Source: Paragorgia papillata (taxonomy: Eukaryota > Cnidaria > Anthozoa > Scleralcyonacea > Coralliidae). From it: DNA of 64,000 nucleotides. The stretch is from contig JAWNZC010000471.1 of NCBI GenBank assembly GCA_035771165.1, positions 2,385,001 to 2,449,000 on the forward strand. Direction: 5' to 3'. The notes under the pieces were generated by a model. It made no database searches. It was not told the DNA's origin and saw only the letters and a program-made list of their open reading frames with translations. The translations under genes were made by a program, and so were the position numbers. This document shows, in pieces, positions 17,347 through 29,800 of the stretch. The stretch's first letter is position 1, and every line of letters starts with the position of its first letter.

Positions 17347-20300
17347 AGACTAGTCCTTATCTGTATCAGAACCTTTTCTGTATCAGAAAGAATAAGGAAT
17401 TTGGCCAAAGCCATGAACCAAGCTATGGTTTAAGAAATGTCCCAACGGTTTCTTTGCACCAACCCTCAAGAAAACATGCATCTCAGTGACAATGATGGCT
17501 AATAATGTGGCCACGCAGAGGTTCTCAGTAACGAGGAGACATTAGTCAAAATTTGAGAAAAGGGGATACAGAATGAAGAATGGTGAACTAAAATTAAGTG
17601 CCAGACTCTGATGCTATATATTTGGAGTAAAAGACCTTAAAATAAAGAATATCATATTTGAAAACAAACCAGAAAAGATTTTAATGACTGGTCGACTTTA
17701 GCAAAGAGAAAAAGGCAACATTACTTGGAAGAAACAATCGTGGAAAGCAACAGTTGGAGTTTCTGAGAACCCAAAGAAAAGAAACGTCTATATGTATAAT
17801 AAAATTCTTGGAACTATTTATGAATATTTTGAAATGGCTACTCAACTGTGTTTTGAGATGGGAACGAGCAAAAATGGAAATGGTTTGACAGTTACCTTAA
17901 CAGATTTTGTTTTTATAAGTTATTTAAATACCTGTTGTTTTCGAGGCATTCGGGGAGTTGTATCGGAAAGTGTGTTTGGATAAAAATATTTTTGTGATGG
18001 AAATATAGTAAAATACTTATAGTTTAAAGTTTAAACCATTGCGCTGGTCCGAGATTTAAAATATCTGTATACTGTCTGGATACTACAGTAATACATTCCA
18101 TTACAATTGTCTGAATTGTGTTAGGAGGCCTATAAAATACCGCTGTTAAACGTCGAGAACGCGGCCAACAACAAAACAGGCAGTGAAGCCACAGAAGTTA
18201 ATCTTTATTCTGTGGTGAAGCCGACTATTAAAGTAAGGCTAGACTTTTCATATTTGTTTTTAAAAAATGCCATAAAATTACGAAGGGGCCATACCAAAAC
18301 TATTTGAAGATATTAATAAAGCAGCTACACAGCAAATACTAACCTTAACATTTCAGTAGTTTTCTCAAATTTTGCAAGAAACGAGCGGCAGTCTCTTATG
18401 CATTTATACAGGATAACAAAAGATATAATATTTTCCCGCTCTTTTTAGTCGGGAGTTTGCGCAGGCGCAGAACGTTCGGTAGCGGTGTTTGGACTTTGGA
18501 CTATAATATAAAGAAAGTCAATAGCGTAGCGCAACTTTGCGTAGCGCTAGCTTGGATTATGAGAATCAAGTTTAAATTTTTTCAAGCTATTTTCCTCATG
18601 CCGTCTCGATTATAACTAGCTCTTAGAAGTTATAAATTTCTAGCTCTTAAACTGCATTTGAAAGCTATTTATCATCTGAGAATGGTTTGACAATACCTCG
18701 AAGTTTGTAAAAAACCCCGTCTGTTTTTCGACACACTTCACGATGTTTTGAAATCAGATAATACACAGCTTCATTTAGTTTCTGATTTTGGTGCTAGACT
18801 GCTGTGATTGACTTGGAATGTATTACTGTAATAAGCAGCCGTTATAGTGGGGAGGAAGAATACAGGACCAACGAAAAAGACCGAGACAAGAACGGCTGCG
18901 AAAGGAGTACTCTTGTTCAATCTCGTGTTTGCGTGCGCGGTGAAGGTTTACTCTGATTTAATTATGGTTTAGATCGAGGTTTAGATGCATGTTAAGTAAT
19001 AAAAGACAATGGAGAGTACACGGAGAGCCAATGAGCCCACAGACCATTCCATTGACTGTTTTTCGTTCTAACATGAACCTAAACCGCAAATTAACTCAGA
19101 GTTACTCGTAAAATCTCGTCATGTTCACCGCCTTTACACACTATGAATCTATGATTGACAGTGGTGTTAACCAAACATAGCCAACTCCTGAGTTGCCTGG
19201 TTATGAAGACTAATGCTGGAGAATACAAGATTTGGCTAGCAAAATTTTACGAATTTTTTTTAAAAGACGAGAATTGTAAATAGTATTAAAAAAAATAACC
19301 TATTTTACGTTTATTGTAGTTTTTTCTGCGAGCGGTAAAGGTGCGAGAAGTCTAGCGGATGTTCGGCGCGGGAACATGCTGTCAGGAAATTTTTAATTGT
19401 TGCGTTTCTTTGTCTTGGAAATGCTGGTGAAGATTTTGAGCGAGGAGTTACAGTCGTGGTAATAGAAGCGTTCCGAAAAATGTTGAGCAGTTCATTTCTT
19501 AACTTTTACCAATTCATTTGATAAGTTCCTCGAAAAGCTGCTCACTTCCTCGAAATGTTGGCAACTTCACGTTCTGTTTAGTAATTAAGTAACCAATAGG
19601 ATGAAAGCAGGAAGTGTAAAGTAGTTTGAATTGGCAATTTGTCAACGAACTTCATCAACTATTTGAGGAACTCATCAAATTAATTGGTAGAACTTACGAA
19701 ATGAATTGTTCAACTTTTTTCGGAAAGCTTCTGTTGCCACGACTGTAAGAGAAACGTAAACTCACAAACAGCGCAATTCTTGCGTGCGTACATATTGGCA
19801 CGTATGCGGAAAACGAGGAAACATTTCCCCCATTCCTTTTTTGGGTCTACGCCAGGCGACTGGCAAATTTACTCAGCACGGCTCTTGTAAACACTGTGGT
19901 TTCCAAATGTAAACATTTTTCCAATAGACAATGTCCAAGGTCCGATATGCGTCCCTGAAAAATTCCCCTCAACTTGTTTATTAATTTTGCTTGTAAATAA
20001 AGTTGTCTTTGTCACTGAAAACTCTTCTCAGAATTCATAACAATTCGATCTGACAATTAGGAAACCAGCCAACAAGGAAATGCCGTTTCCGGCGTCCAGA
20101 GACAAGCCCTGTGTCGGCGTGGTTCCTTTTTACGTAACTTTTTCGCTGACCGACACAAAAAATCTCCTGTTTGTATGAAAACCGTTTTTTAGTCAACGAC
20201 TTTGAAACTGCCCCGCCGTAAACCAAACTATGCCCAGCTGGAACCCCCGAAGGCGGGGTAAATAAATTCCACCCGCTGTTTTTCCGGTTTCTGTTTGACA

Positions 20301-20820
20301 AGGGAAATGTAATAAGAACTGTCGAATAACCCGTTGTGACGTCACCATATGACGTCAAGCGTACGCCGGTGCAGTTGTTTTTTTTTGGCCTGGGAACTAA
20401 CAATTTTTGCAAGAAAAAAACAAAAGTATCTTCAACTCTGAGAAATATTTGTTGGAAAACTTAAAATTTTTTATCTGTTAATCCATTCTAAGCTGAGATT
20501 AGAGAGTATTGGTTTACAAGAAGTGAAAATCAAAGTTTTTGAGCAAGGCTGGGGTATAATTTCATGAGTGGAAATTAAAAGTTGTTGGTCGACTTCGAAG
20601 TAAATGTCTCCACAAATATTACAAATATGACCTTTAATGGAGCTTCCCGTGAGTAAATACTACACTAGGAAACACAGTTTTCTTTGTTGATTTTATATAA
20701 TTTGACACTTCATACTTATTTTAAGTCTAACTCTGGACGTTGGCGTGTCAGCAATTGACGAGATCTTGTAATCCTTTTTGATTTTGAAGCTCGTAGTGGT
20801 GTTGGATTACTCTGTCATTG
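17347..20820. other. intergenic region ZNRF3/RNF43 to SAM-RA gene
   Basis: This 3.5-kb stretch holds the presumed 3' UTR of the upstream gene (AATAAA at 17641) and the promoter side of the downstream one. One TA-flanked MITE is seen at 19451-19745. A 125-residue minus-strand open frame at 20035-20412 shows no recognisable domain and is not annotated. Confidence 0.6.
19451..19745. mobile_element. TA-flanked MITE, CAGTCGTGG family
   Basis: Terminal inverted repeats CAGTCGTGGTAATAGAAGC and GCTTCTGTTGCCACGACTG are each bordered by TA, the target of Tc1/mariner elements. A related copy with CTGTTGTGGCAATAGAAGC ends lies in FLOT2 intron 1 (48552-48833). Confidence 0.7.
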
Positions 20821-23800
20821 ATGACTAGTCAGACTCGGCTGTTCGACGAAAAAGGTCGCCTTTTGCCTCCGGAACAGTGCAATATCAAGCCACTCGAGTC
20901 GCTTACGAAAGACCGTGCAAAAAACGCTTCTAGGCGCTCGCCTTCGAGGCATGGGAAGAACGACACAGGAAACGATCCCAGTTCGTCCACGAAGCTCCCA
21001 CATTTTGTGCAAGAAGTAAATAAGACCAACGTCGCTCGCCTCTCGAGCCCTATCGCTTCAAGAGGTGATTCAACATCATTGAAACAAGACGATTGGGCAA
21101 ATAATGATTTCACGAATGGACTAGACAAGCACAACGAAATCAAACATTCGAGTTCCTCTATTTCTTCCGCGAAACCGGGGATATGTAGGTGAGGGTTATA
21201 AACGAATAATGAGTCTGACAGTCACAGTGTGTGTTGTTGTTTACAAGTGTAAAACTGTGAATTATTGTATTTAATTGTATTATAGCTGTAAAGCGAGCAG
21301 TATTGGGTAATAATGAGAGAAAGCATTTCAGTTATTTTAAGTGATAAATATACGAAACAAAGAATAATAAAAAAGTGAATATTTATCATTGTTCCTTTAT
21401 TAAACACAGCTCGCCTTCTGTCACTAATTATCAACGGAACAAGATGGAATCGAATGAGGAAATAGGCGAAGAGATATCAAAAATTAAGGTATTGTCTGAA
21501 CACATTGACTTTTAGTTCGTTCTGTGGTTCTGGTAAACATTCCAACTAACAATCTTTGTTTATCTCACGATATTCATTAACTTCCATGGCGCTTTTTTTT
21601 AACTGAGTTGTTTCAAATTAGATCATTATTGTAAGTGTTTTTAAATACCATTATGCTCACGGAATAATTTTATTAGCCAATATTTCTGAAATTTCAGCTC
21701 TCCTGGTTTTCATCTGACCATGTTTTATCTAATCTTGTGTTTATTTAGTTTCTCAATTTTAATTCCTAACATTAATTTAATTTGTGTAAACAGTCAATAA
21801 AGCTGTTTATAGACAGCAAAATCATTTCATGTTAATAATAGCCTGGTATTTAGGCTGAAGTTTCAACCACTGAGCTATGGTCTCAACTCTATGGACCAAA
21901 GCTGAAGTCTTGACTGTATAGACTGAGGTGGAAGTCTCGACTGTGTGGACCAAGGCTGAAGTCTTGACTGTATTGACCGAGGCTGAAGTCTTGACTGTAT
22001 TGACAGAGGCTGAAGTCTTGACTGTATTGACAGAGGCTGAAGTCTTGACTGTATTGACAGAGGCTGAAGTCTTGACTGAATGGACCAAGACTGAAGTCTT
22101 GACTGTATGGACCAAGACTGAAGTCTTGACTGTATGGATTGAGGTTGAAGTCTTGACTGTAAGGACGGAGGCTGAAGTCTTGGCTGTATGGACCAAGGCT
22201 GAAGTCTTGACTGTAAGGACCGAGGTTGACGTCTTGACTGTATGGAACAAGGCTGAACTAGTCTTGACTGTATGGACCAAGACTGAAGTCTTGACTGTAT
22301 GGACCGAGGCTGAAGTCTTGACTGTATGTACCAAGGCTGAAGTCTTGACTGTTACTAACAATGGACCAAGGTTGAAGTCCAAGGCTGAAGTCTTGACTGT
22401 ATGGACGGAGGCTGAAGTCTTGACTATATGTTAATTATTTCTTCATTTTGCAGTTGCCTGAAAAATCTGTTTCTCTTTGGACCACTGAAGATGTCTGTGT
22501 GTGGCTTGATTATATTCAGCTAAAGAATCTCAAAGAGAGTTTTATCAGTAAGTGATTATTATAGTTTTTTTAAGTTCTTTGTGATGATAATGGTGATGAT
22601 GATGATGATGGTGGTGGTGGTGATGATGATAATGATGATGATGGTGGTGATGACGATAATGATGATGGTGGTGGTGGTGATGATGATGATGATGATGGTG
22701 GTGATGACGATAATGATGATGATGGTGGTGATGATAATGATAATGATGATAACATCGATGACGATGATGACAGTGATGACAACAATGACGATGATGATGG
22801 TGGTGGTAATGATAATGATAATGATGGTGATGATAATGATAATGATGATGATGATAACATCGATGATGATGATAACAGTGATGACAACAATGATGATGAT
22901 TCATGATTATGATGTTGATAGTGGTGATGATGATGATGATGATGATGATGGTGATGATCACAATCAGATCACAACAAAATCATGACAAAGATGATGATGA
23001 CAATGATCAGTCCTTCAGATTTTGGCCGGTGAACGGCGAATTTCACCGCCAGATTTTGTAGCAAATTCGCCGTGTCTCCATCGTAATTCACCATCACTGG
23101 ATAAATAAATAATACATGAATGATTTTAAATTCCCCAACGCGTGTTTTGAAACCTGTTTTGTGTGAAAAAGTTCGAAGTAAACTTGCTCTTCCCACCATA
23201 TTGAATTCTACCCCGCTGGAGTCTGGGATTTATTGCCATTACTTTACCTATATTATATCATATCCGACTCAGTTGTATATTATATCATATCCTCCCCTTC
23301 GGCCCTGTTTCTCCAGGTCATCAATTTCATTCTCCAGACCCTTTCACAAAAACCTGAAACGCTGAATGATGGTGATGATTATAACAAGACAATGATGATG
23401 GCCCTGATTTTAATGACAACGATGATAGTGATGATGATAATGATTGTTTTCTGACTTCTTTTTTACTACTTTTGAAAATAGGCCAAGGTGTTACTGGCAA
23501 AAACCTTCTTGACCTCAATTATGAAACATTAGGTAAGCTAAAAGAGAAGCATTTTCACATTATAACATTGACCTTTTTTAATTAAACAATATATATTAAT
23601 TCTATTTTATCTTTAGATGAGCTCAATCTTTCAAATTCAAGTGAGGATAAAGAACATTTTCTTGCTGAGGTTTACAATCTTCAACAAGAAAATGGACAGG
23701 TACAGGTTGATGATGAAGTGGATAAAGAGGTAGAAGGTAAGGTGGATAATTGCTACACAACAAACTCCCCCTCTCAGGGGCATAGGAAGCTTGATAAACT

Positions 23801-26800
23801 TAGGGGGGGCCGACTCCCACGAGGTGCCACCATGGTTGGCGCTGAGCGGGAAAATTTGGAGTCTCTAGATCGTCGGAAATGGCATTTTCAGAGTCTTCTC
23901 TATCTCTTTCATCTAAGGCCCTTTCATTATTTCTTTCATTATGACTTGTGAGTCTATGCTATCCGTGAGTCAGGATGGATTATTATTATTAATTGGCCGA
24001 TCAGCGCAATATTTCACTGCAATTTTTTTTAAATTCAATTATTTTTGGGGGGGCCGAAAGCTATTCCGGCCCCCCAGGCCCCCTGCTTCCTACACCCCTG
24101 CCCCCTCTCCAGACTCCCCCTACTCCCCAGAATCCCTATTTATAACAATCCACAGCTGCGCTTCAAAACATTAGCGGCTGTTCACAAGGCTGTTTCACAG
24201 ATTTTTGACACCCCCCTGTGATGCTGTGTGACAGATGTAATCACCCCCCCTTCAAAAATATGTGTCTTTGGGCTAACACAATACCCCCCCCCCCCACCCC
24301 ACCCCCATACTCCAATATAAAATGCAGTATTGGCTACATAATAGACTTTTCTTTGTGTAATAGTAAATATGTATACATAGATAGTATCTAAAACTTTAAA
24401 AACTGGAAAAAACCATTGTGAACTGATTCCGAATCACGTAAATTACAAAAGTTTAATAAAGATAGCAAAGTTTAAAAGGTCGTATTTTACAAATAATTTA
24501 TAACAAGAGTATATATCTCACCGATAGCGTATTAAAAAATACTTAGTTTTTCAGTCTATCCGTCACGTGACTGTGTTTGTTATACCCCTCCCCGCCTTGT
24601 GACGTTATGTGACGCTTTGACAAATACCCCCCACCCCCAAGAGTCGCGTAGTTTGTGAACGGCCCCTAAGCACTACACAAAAGAATGAATCCAAAATAAA
24701 AACTTTCCGGTTTGATCACGTATCCGGAGATTTCGAATCCGGAAAAAAAATGTAGAAACTTCGTATCCGAATACTTTTGAATCCGAGACAATACGTAGTA
24801 TGAACGGTTATTCCAATGAATTCGGATGCTCTTCCGCTTGTAGTCATGTGAGGTTGCGGTGGAACCGACATGGTCAACATATTAACTGAATTAAAGGAAT
24901 TTCGAGTTTAGTGTAAAGGGCCCAATCTGCGAATACTGTTGTAGTGTAAACGCTTAACGAATCCGAATACTCGGTACGAAGTGAATCCGGAAACATTTAC
25001 GAATCCGGAAACTTTTGCTCTAGTGTAAACGGGGTCTGAAGTGTCCCAATTATGCAGATTTCTGAATGGTATATAATATTCAGTCTATTTTGAGGATTCC
25101 GAAGTAAAAAGGTGGAGTGCTGTGTAAGCAGTGTTTTAGATAGAGCAAAGTGAAACGGGTGGTAAACCACCGAGACTAGTTTTGATAACGAAATACTGAC
25201 ATTTTGAGCAGACCCCTTTATCAGACCCCGTTTACACTAAGCAAAAGTTTTCGGATTCGTGACGAATCCGAAACGTTTTAGTACCGGATTCGTTTTGCCG
25301 TTTACGCACAAAAGAATGAATCCGGAATAAAAACTTTCCGGTTTGATCACGTATCCGGAGATTTCGAATCCGGAAAAAAAATGTAGAAACTTCGTATCCG
25401 AATACTTTTGAATCCGAGATAATACGTAGTGTGAACGGTTATTCCGATGAATTAGGATGCTCTTGCGCTCGATCGTAGTCATGTGAGGTTGCGGTGGAAC
25501 CAACATGGTCAACATATTAACTGAATTAAAGAAATAACGAGTTTAGTGTAAAGGGCTGAATCTGCGAATACTGTTGTAGTGTAAACGCCTAACGAATCCG
25601 AATACTCGGTACGTACGAAGTGAATCCGGAAATATTTACGAATCCGGAAAGTTTTGCTCTAGTGTAAACGTAGTCTTAGGGGAAAAATCATGAAGGGCTC
25701 CGCTCGAAAAGCCAGTATTTCGTTATCAAAACTACTTTCAGCAGTTTAGCACCTTTTCACTTTGCTCTATTTTGAGGAAGATTGTGAAACTTGAGTTCTA
25801 ACTCGGAAGAAGGTTAAAAATATTCATTATGCAACTTTGGCTAGGAAAATGCCGCCTCTTTGACGTTCGTTACTTGCTTTACGTGCCGAAACGTGATTTA
25901 TCTGATAAAGAAGATACTCATTTCTTACTTTACTACACTCTCTAGCTTACACTATATTCATAGGCGTATGGGCATTTTTTTCCAGGGGGGGGGGGGGCGT
26001 TGAACCATTTGCCCAAAAAATCTCGCAAGTTGCCCAAATTTTTACGAAATAATAGAAAACAAACGATGCTCATACGATGCACTATTAACGTGCTGAAAAA
26101 CATGTTGCCTGGCACGCGACTCAAATCTACTAATTTATTCTCCAGTGCGACCTTTCGTTTTTCGATACAACTCATACAAGTTTTAATTTAATAACTTTTA
26201 AAAGGTCATTAACTGCTGTGCATGTTGCGTTTTAGAAACTTTTAATTTTCAACTCACTAAGCACTAACTCTTTGTAATTCATGACAATTGGTCAACAGCA
26301 TAAGAAGATGGGGGGAAATGCGTGATTGCGTTTTTGGCATTTGACAATCTGGCACCGTACCAACGCGACAGAATTGACAACAAAGCACGGTTCAGTAAGG
26401 ACATGAATGGAATTTCTACAAGACCACTCGGCATTGAAAAATTTCAAAATTCTGACAAAAATAAAGAAAGCTATATAGTGACTAACTAACAGTAAGGTAA
26501 TTTATTCCGTTTTAATAGACATAAACAAAGGGGAGTTATAAAAATGTCTCGCCTTATTGATTATCAATAATATTTATCTTTTGGAAAAATGGAAACTTTT
26601 AAAAAACCCTTTACCCAAATTTCTTCTGCAACGGCCCATACGCCTATGACTATATTACTAAAATTAGGAATGTCGTAACTTATCAGTATTGGTTTTACTC
26701 TTCAAATGACCTGTGGTATTGGACCGGGATAAGTATATAACATAAATTATTAAGTGCATTATTCTTAAAGACGGGAAATGAAAATTAAAATTTGCTTCAT

Positions 26801-29800
26801 CTCCAAATCTCCTGAAAGTGATAAATTATCTTTTTTTAGTTTTTTCATTCCTCACTTTGTTCTTGAGTTGTTTAGATTTGTTTGATATGTAAATGAGATA
26901 AACTATGACGTAAAGTTATGTACGGATTTGGAGATACAAAGTTTACAATTTCGTTACGTAGTTCGCAAGTTTGTTCCGACCAAGTTTGCAAGTTCGTTAC
27001 GAAGTTCGCAAGTTCGTTCTGAAGTTCGCAAGTTCGTTACGAAGATTGAAAGTTCGTTACCAAGTTTTGTAAGATCGTTCCAAAGTTTTCAAGTTTGTTA
27101 CAGAGTTTACAATTTCGTTACGTAGTTCGCAAGTTTGTTCCGACCAAGTTTGCAAGTTCGTTCTGACGTTCGCAAGTTCGTTACGAAGTTTGTTTTGAGC
27201 TTCGCATTTGATTGGCTACTTGCACCACTCTGACCGGGACATGGCATTTCCATCAACCATTGCGCGCTCTATACACTAGTTCCCTAGCTCCCACTGACTT
27301 CACAATCGCGATTGTTTAGCTGTGATAATTGCTTTGTTACAGTGTTTTTCAACCATCATTGTTGCAACAATTTCTGTTCTGCTATATAGAAACCTTGCGT
27401 GATGCCTCCAACCATGAAAAGGATAACACGAAAGCGCCCTTGGGCTTATTAGCTCATTTGAACACCGACAGTGATCGGGCATCGTCGGGATCGTTCGCCT
27501 CATCGTCGAGAACCGGAAGTGATTATGGACATACGCCCACGACGGAAATAGTTGATGACGAAGACAGGACGGGAAAAGGTGTTTCGAAATCAAAACAAGT
27601 GTCAAACAACTTGAGCCAAGGGGGTCACACTACGGCTGGCAATCAGGCAAGTCTTGAAATTTTTCCGAGGTGGCAGGCCCAAATTTATTCGGGTATTTAA
27701 TACTGGTGTCGACTTGAGTTTGACAAGTATTTTTAAATATTTTGAATGCTTATATTTGTATATTTATTTTTGGACGCCAGATGCCTAAAACAAAGAAAGA
27801 ATCGTCGAAAAATGGAGGAAAGAAGCGTAAACCCCGAGGGAAACGGTAAGTCAAAAGTTGTGTTTATCCTTATCATCATCATTATCATGTATTTATCCTT
27901 ATCATCATCATTATCATTATCATCATCATTACCGTCACCATCATGCTCATCATTATCATCACCAATTCACCATCATCATAATCATTATCATCATCATCAT
28001 CATTATCATCATCATCATTATCATCATTGATTATCGTCACCATCATAATCATTATCATCATCTTCTTCATCATCACATTATCATGCTCATCATCATCATA
28101 ATCATTATTATCGTCGTCATTATCGTTATCATCATCATATCATTATCATCATCATTATCATCGTAATCATAGGGGGCTTTCCATTTACACGGTTACACCG
28201 GTCAGTCCGTTTAAATGGAACACGATTCGTTTGAGACCTGGGATGGTCTGACTGGAAAATTTGGTCCTAGTCAAGAGCAAGTCCATTCTGGCCGGACTGA
28301 TCGGTCTAACCTTGTCAATTGGAAAGCGCCCATGATCATCATTATCATCATCATCATCGATCATCATTATCCTAACCGTGGAGGATAAAGGTAGGAGTGT
28401 GCTCTATCTTTACTGAAGCATGATTTTCCTTTTTTTCTATTCCCTAGAATATCTCGTTTCTGGAATTCTATTCACCAAGGTAACAACAAGACCACCACGT
28501 CAAGCGACTCTACGGCGTCAACGATCTACAAGAATGCTTTCCACAACATGATGAACGCAGGCCCGCAAGGTGTCATTAAGGTGTGGACGGAGATGTTCCT
28601 CACTGACATGCAGTATGTTAGTCTCCTGATCAGCCACGAAGCGACAGCTTTCGAAGTTGTGAAGCTGGTTCTGGAGAAGTCGAATGCGCGAGAAGATCCC
28701 GAATGTTATCGTATTTGTGAAATTAATGAAGAAAAGAACGGTGAGTTAACGTAAAGCTGTATTATAATAATTGTATCGGGTACTGTGGTGTATTTTGCGG
28801 GCTAAAATGAAGAGTTCAGCGGGCTAAAGTGTATTTTAACAGTTCTAAATCACTATTGGTTTGTTGTTTAGTTAAATGCTTATGGAATTGTATACTTTTC
28901 TTGTCAATACTTTGAAGCAAAGATTGTTTTGATGACAAATGTTGCGTTTTTCTGCCAAGTTTTACTTGAAAGTTATGAGTTATGTAAATCTTTAATGCAA
29001 TGAAATGAAATGAACGCCGGCGGGATGGCGGTACTGTTCAAGATACAGTTTACTGTACTGTCTTTGATTTTCTTCTAAATGCCCACTAAACTTATTATAA
29101 TAGTAAAATTATAATAGTAATACAGTTGATGTTCTTGGGCATAAATATGTTTTTGGCCCTTCTCAGAGCTAATTTTGACCCTCGCCTTCGGCTCGGGCTA
29201 AAATGAGCCAGAGTCTGGCCAAAAACATATTTATGCCCACGAACATCAACCCTGAGTCGGGCCAAAAACATATTTATGCCCTCGAACATCAACTCTATTA
29301 ATAATTGTCAGTTGTTTGCTGTACAAGCTGTGTTAGTTAGTAATACTCAGAAAAACTCTGAGCTCTAAGCGGGACTTGTGGACCTACAAGTACTTGTAAC
29401 CGAGCGGTTAAGACTCGTTCCTGAAGGACTAGGCACAATCTAAGGTATAATTACCTTAAATAACCTGGCTCTGCTATCTGAGTTCTAGTGGCCCAATGGT
29501 TAGAGCGTCTGGCTGGCATTCAGAAGGTTGCGGGTTCGAGTCCCGCTTAGAGCTCAGAGTTTTTCTGAGTATTACTAACAAACACAGCTTGTACAGCAAA
29601 CAACTGACAATTATTACTAACATCAAGCTGCAATTTCTGAAACTAATCAACTCTATTGTTATATTAATACATCAGTACGCAGCTGCATTCATTTCCTCGT
29701 TTCGTTTCGTTTCAGAATATGTCTTGGAGAGAAACGAGTCACCTCTCCAACGTGAACGACAATGGTCAGATCCTGATAACTGTAGGTTTGAACTAAGATG

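Noticed and set aside
20035..20412. 125-codon minus-strand open frame
   Set aside because: No domain, signal peptide or splice context was recognised; it lies upstream of a gene on the other strand and is plausibly chance.
22545..22985. Histidine- or methionine-rich open frames
   Set aside because: They are translations of the GAT trinucleotide repeat in an intron.
26925..27200. Regular palindromic repeats resembling a CRISPR array
   Set aside because: Units vary and lack spacers; it is an intronic minisatellite.
29482..29553. A functional nuclear tRNA-Ala gene
   Set aside because: It folds well but lies in a palindromic repeat, shares its tail with a degenerate copy at 603-713, and lacks the G3-U70 identity pair; kept only as tRNA-like.
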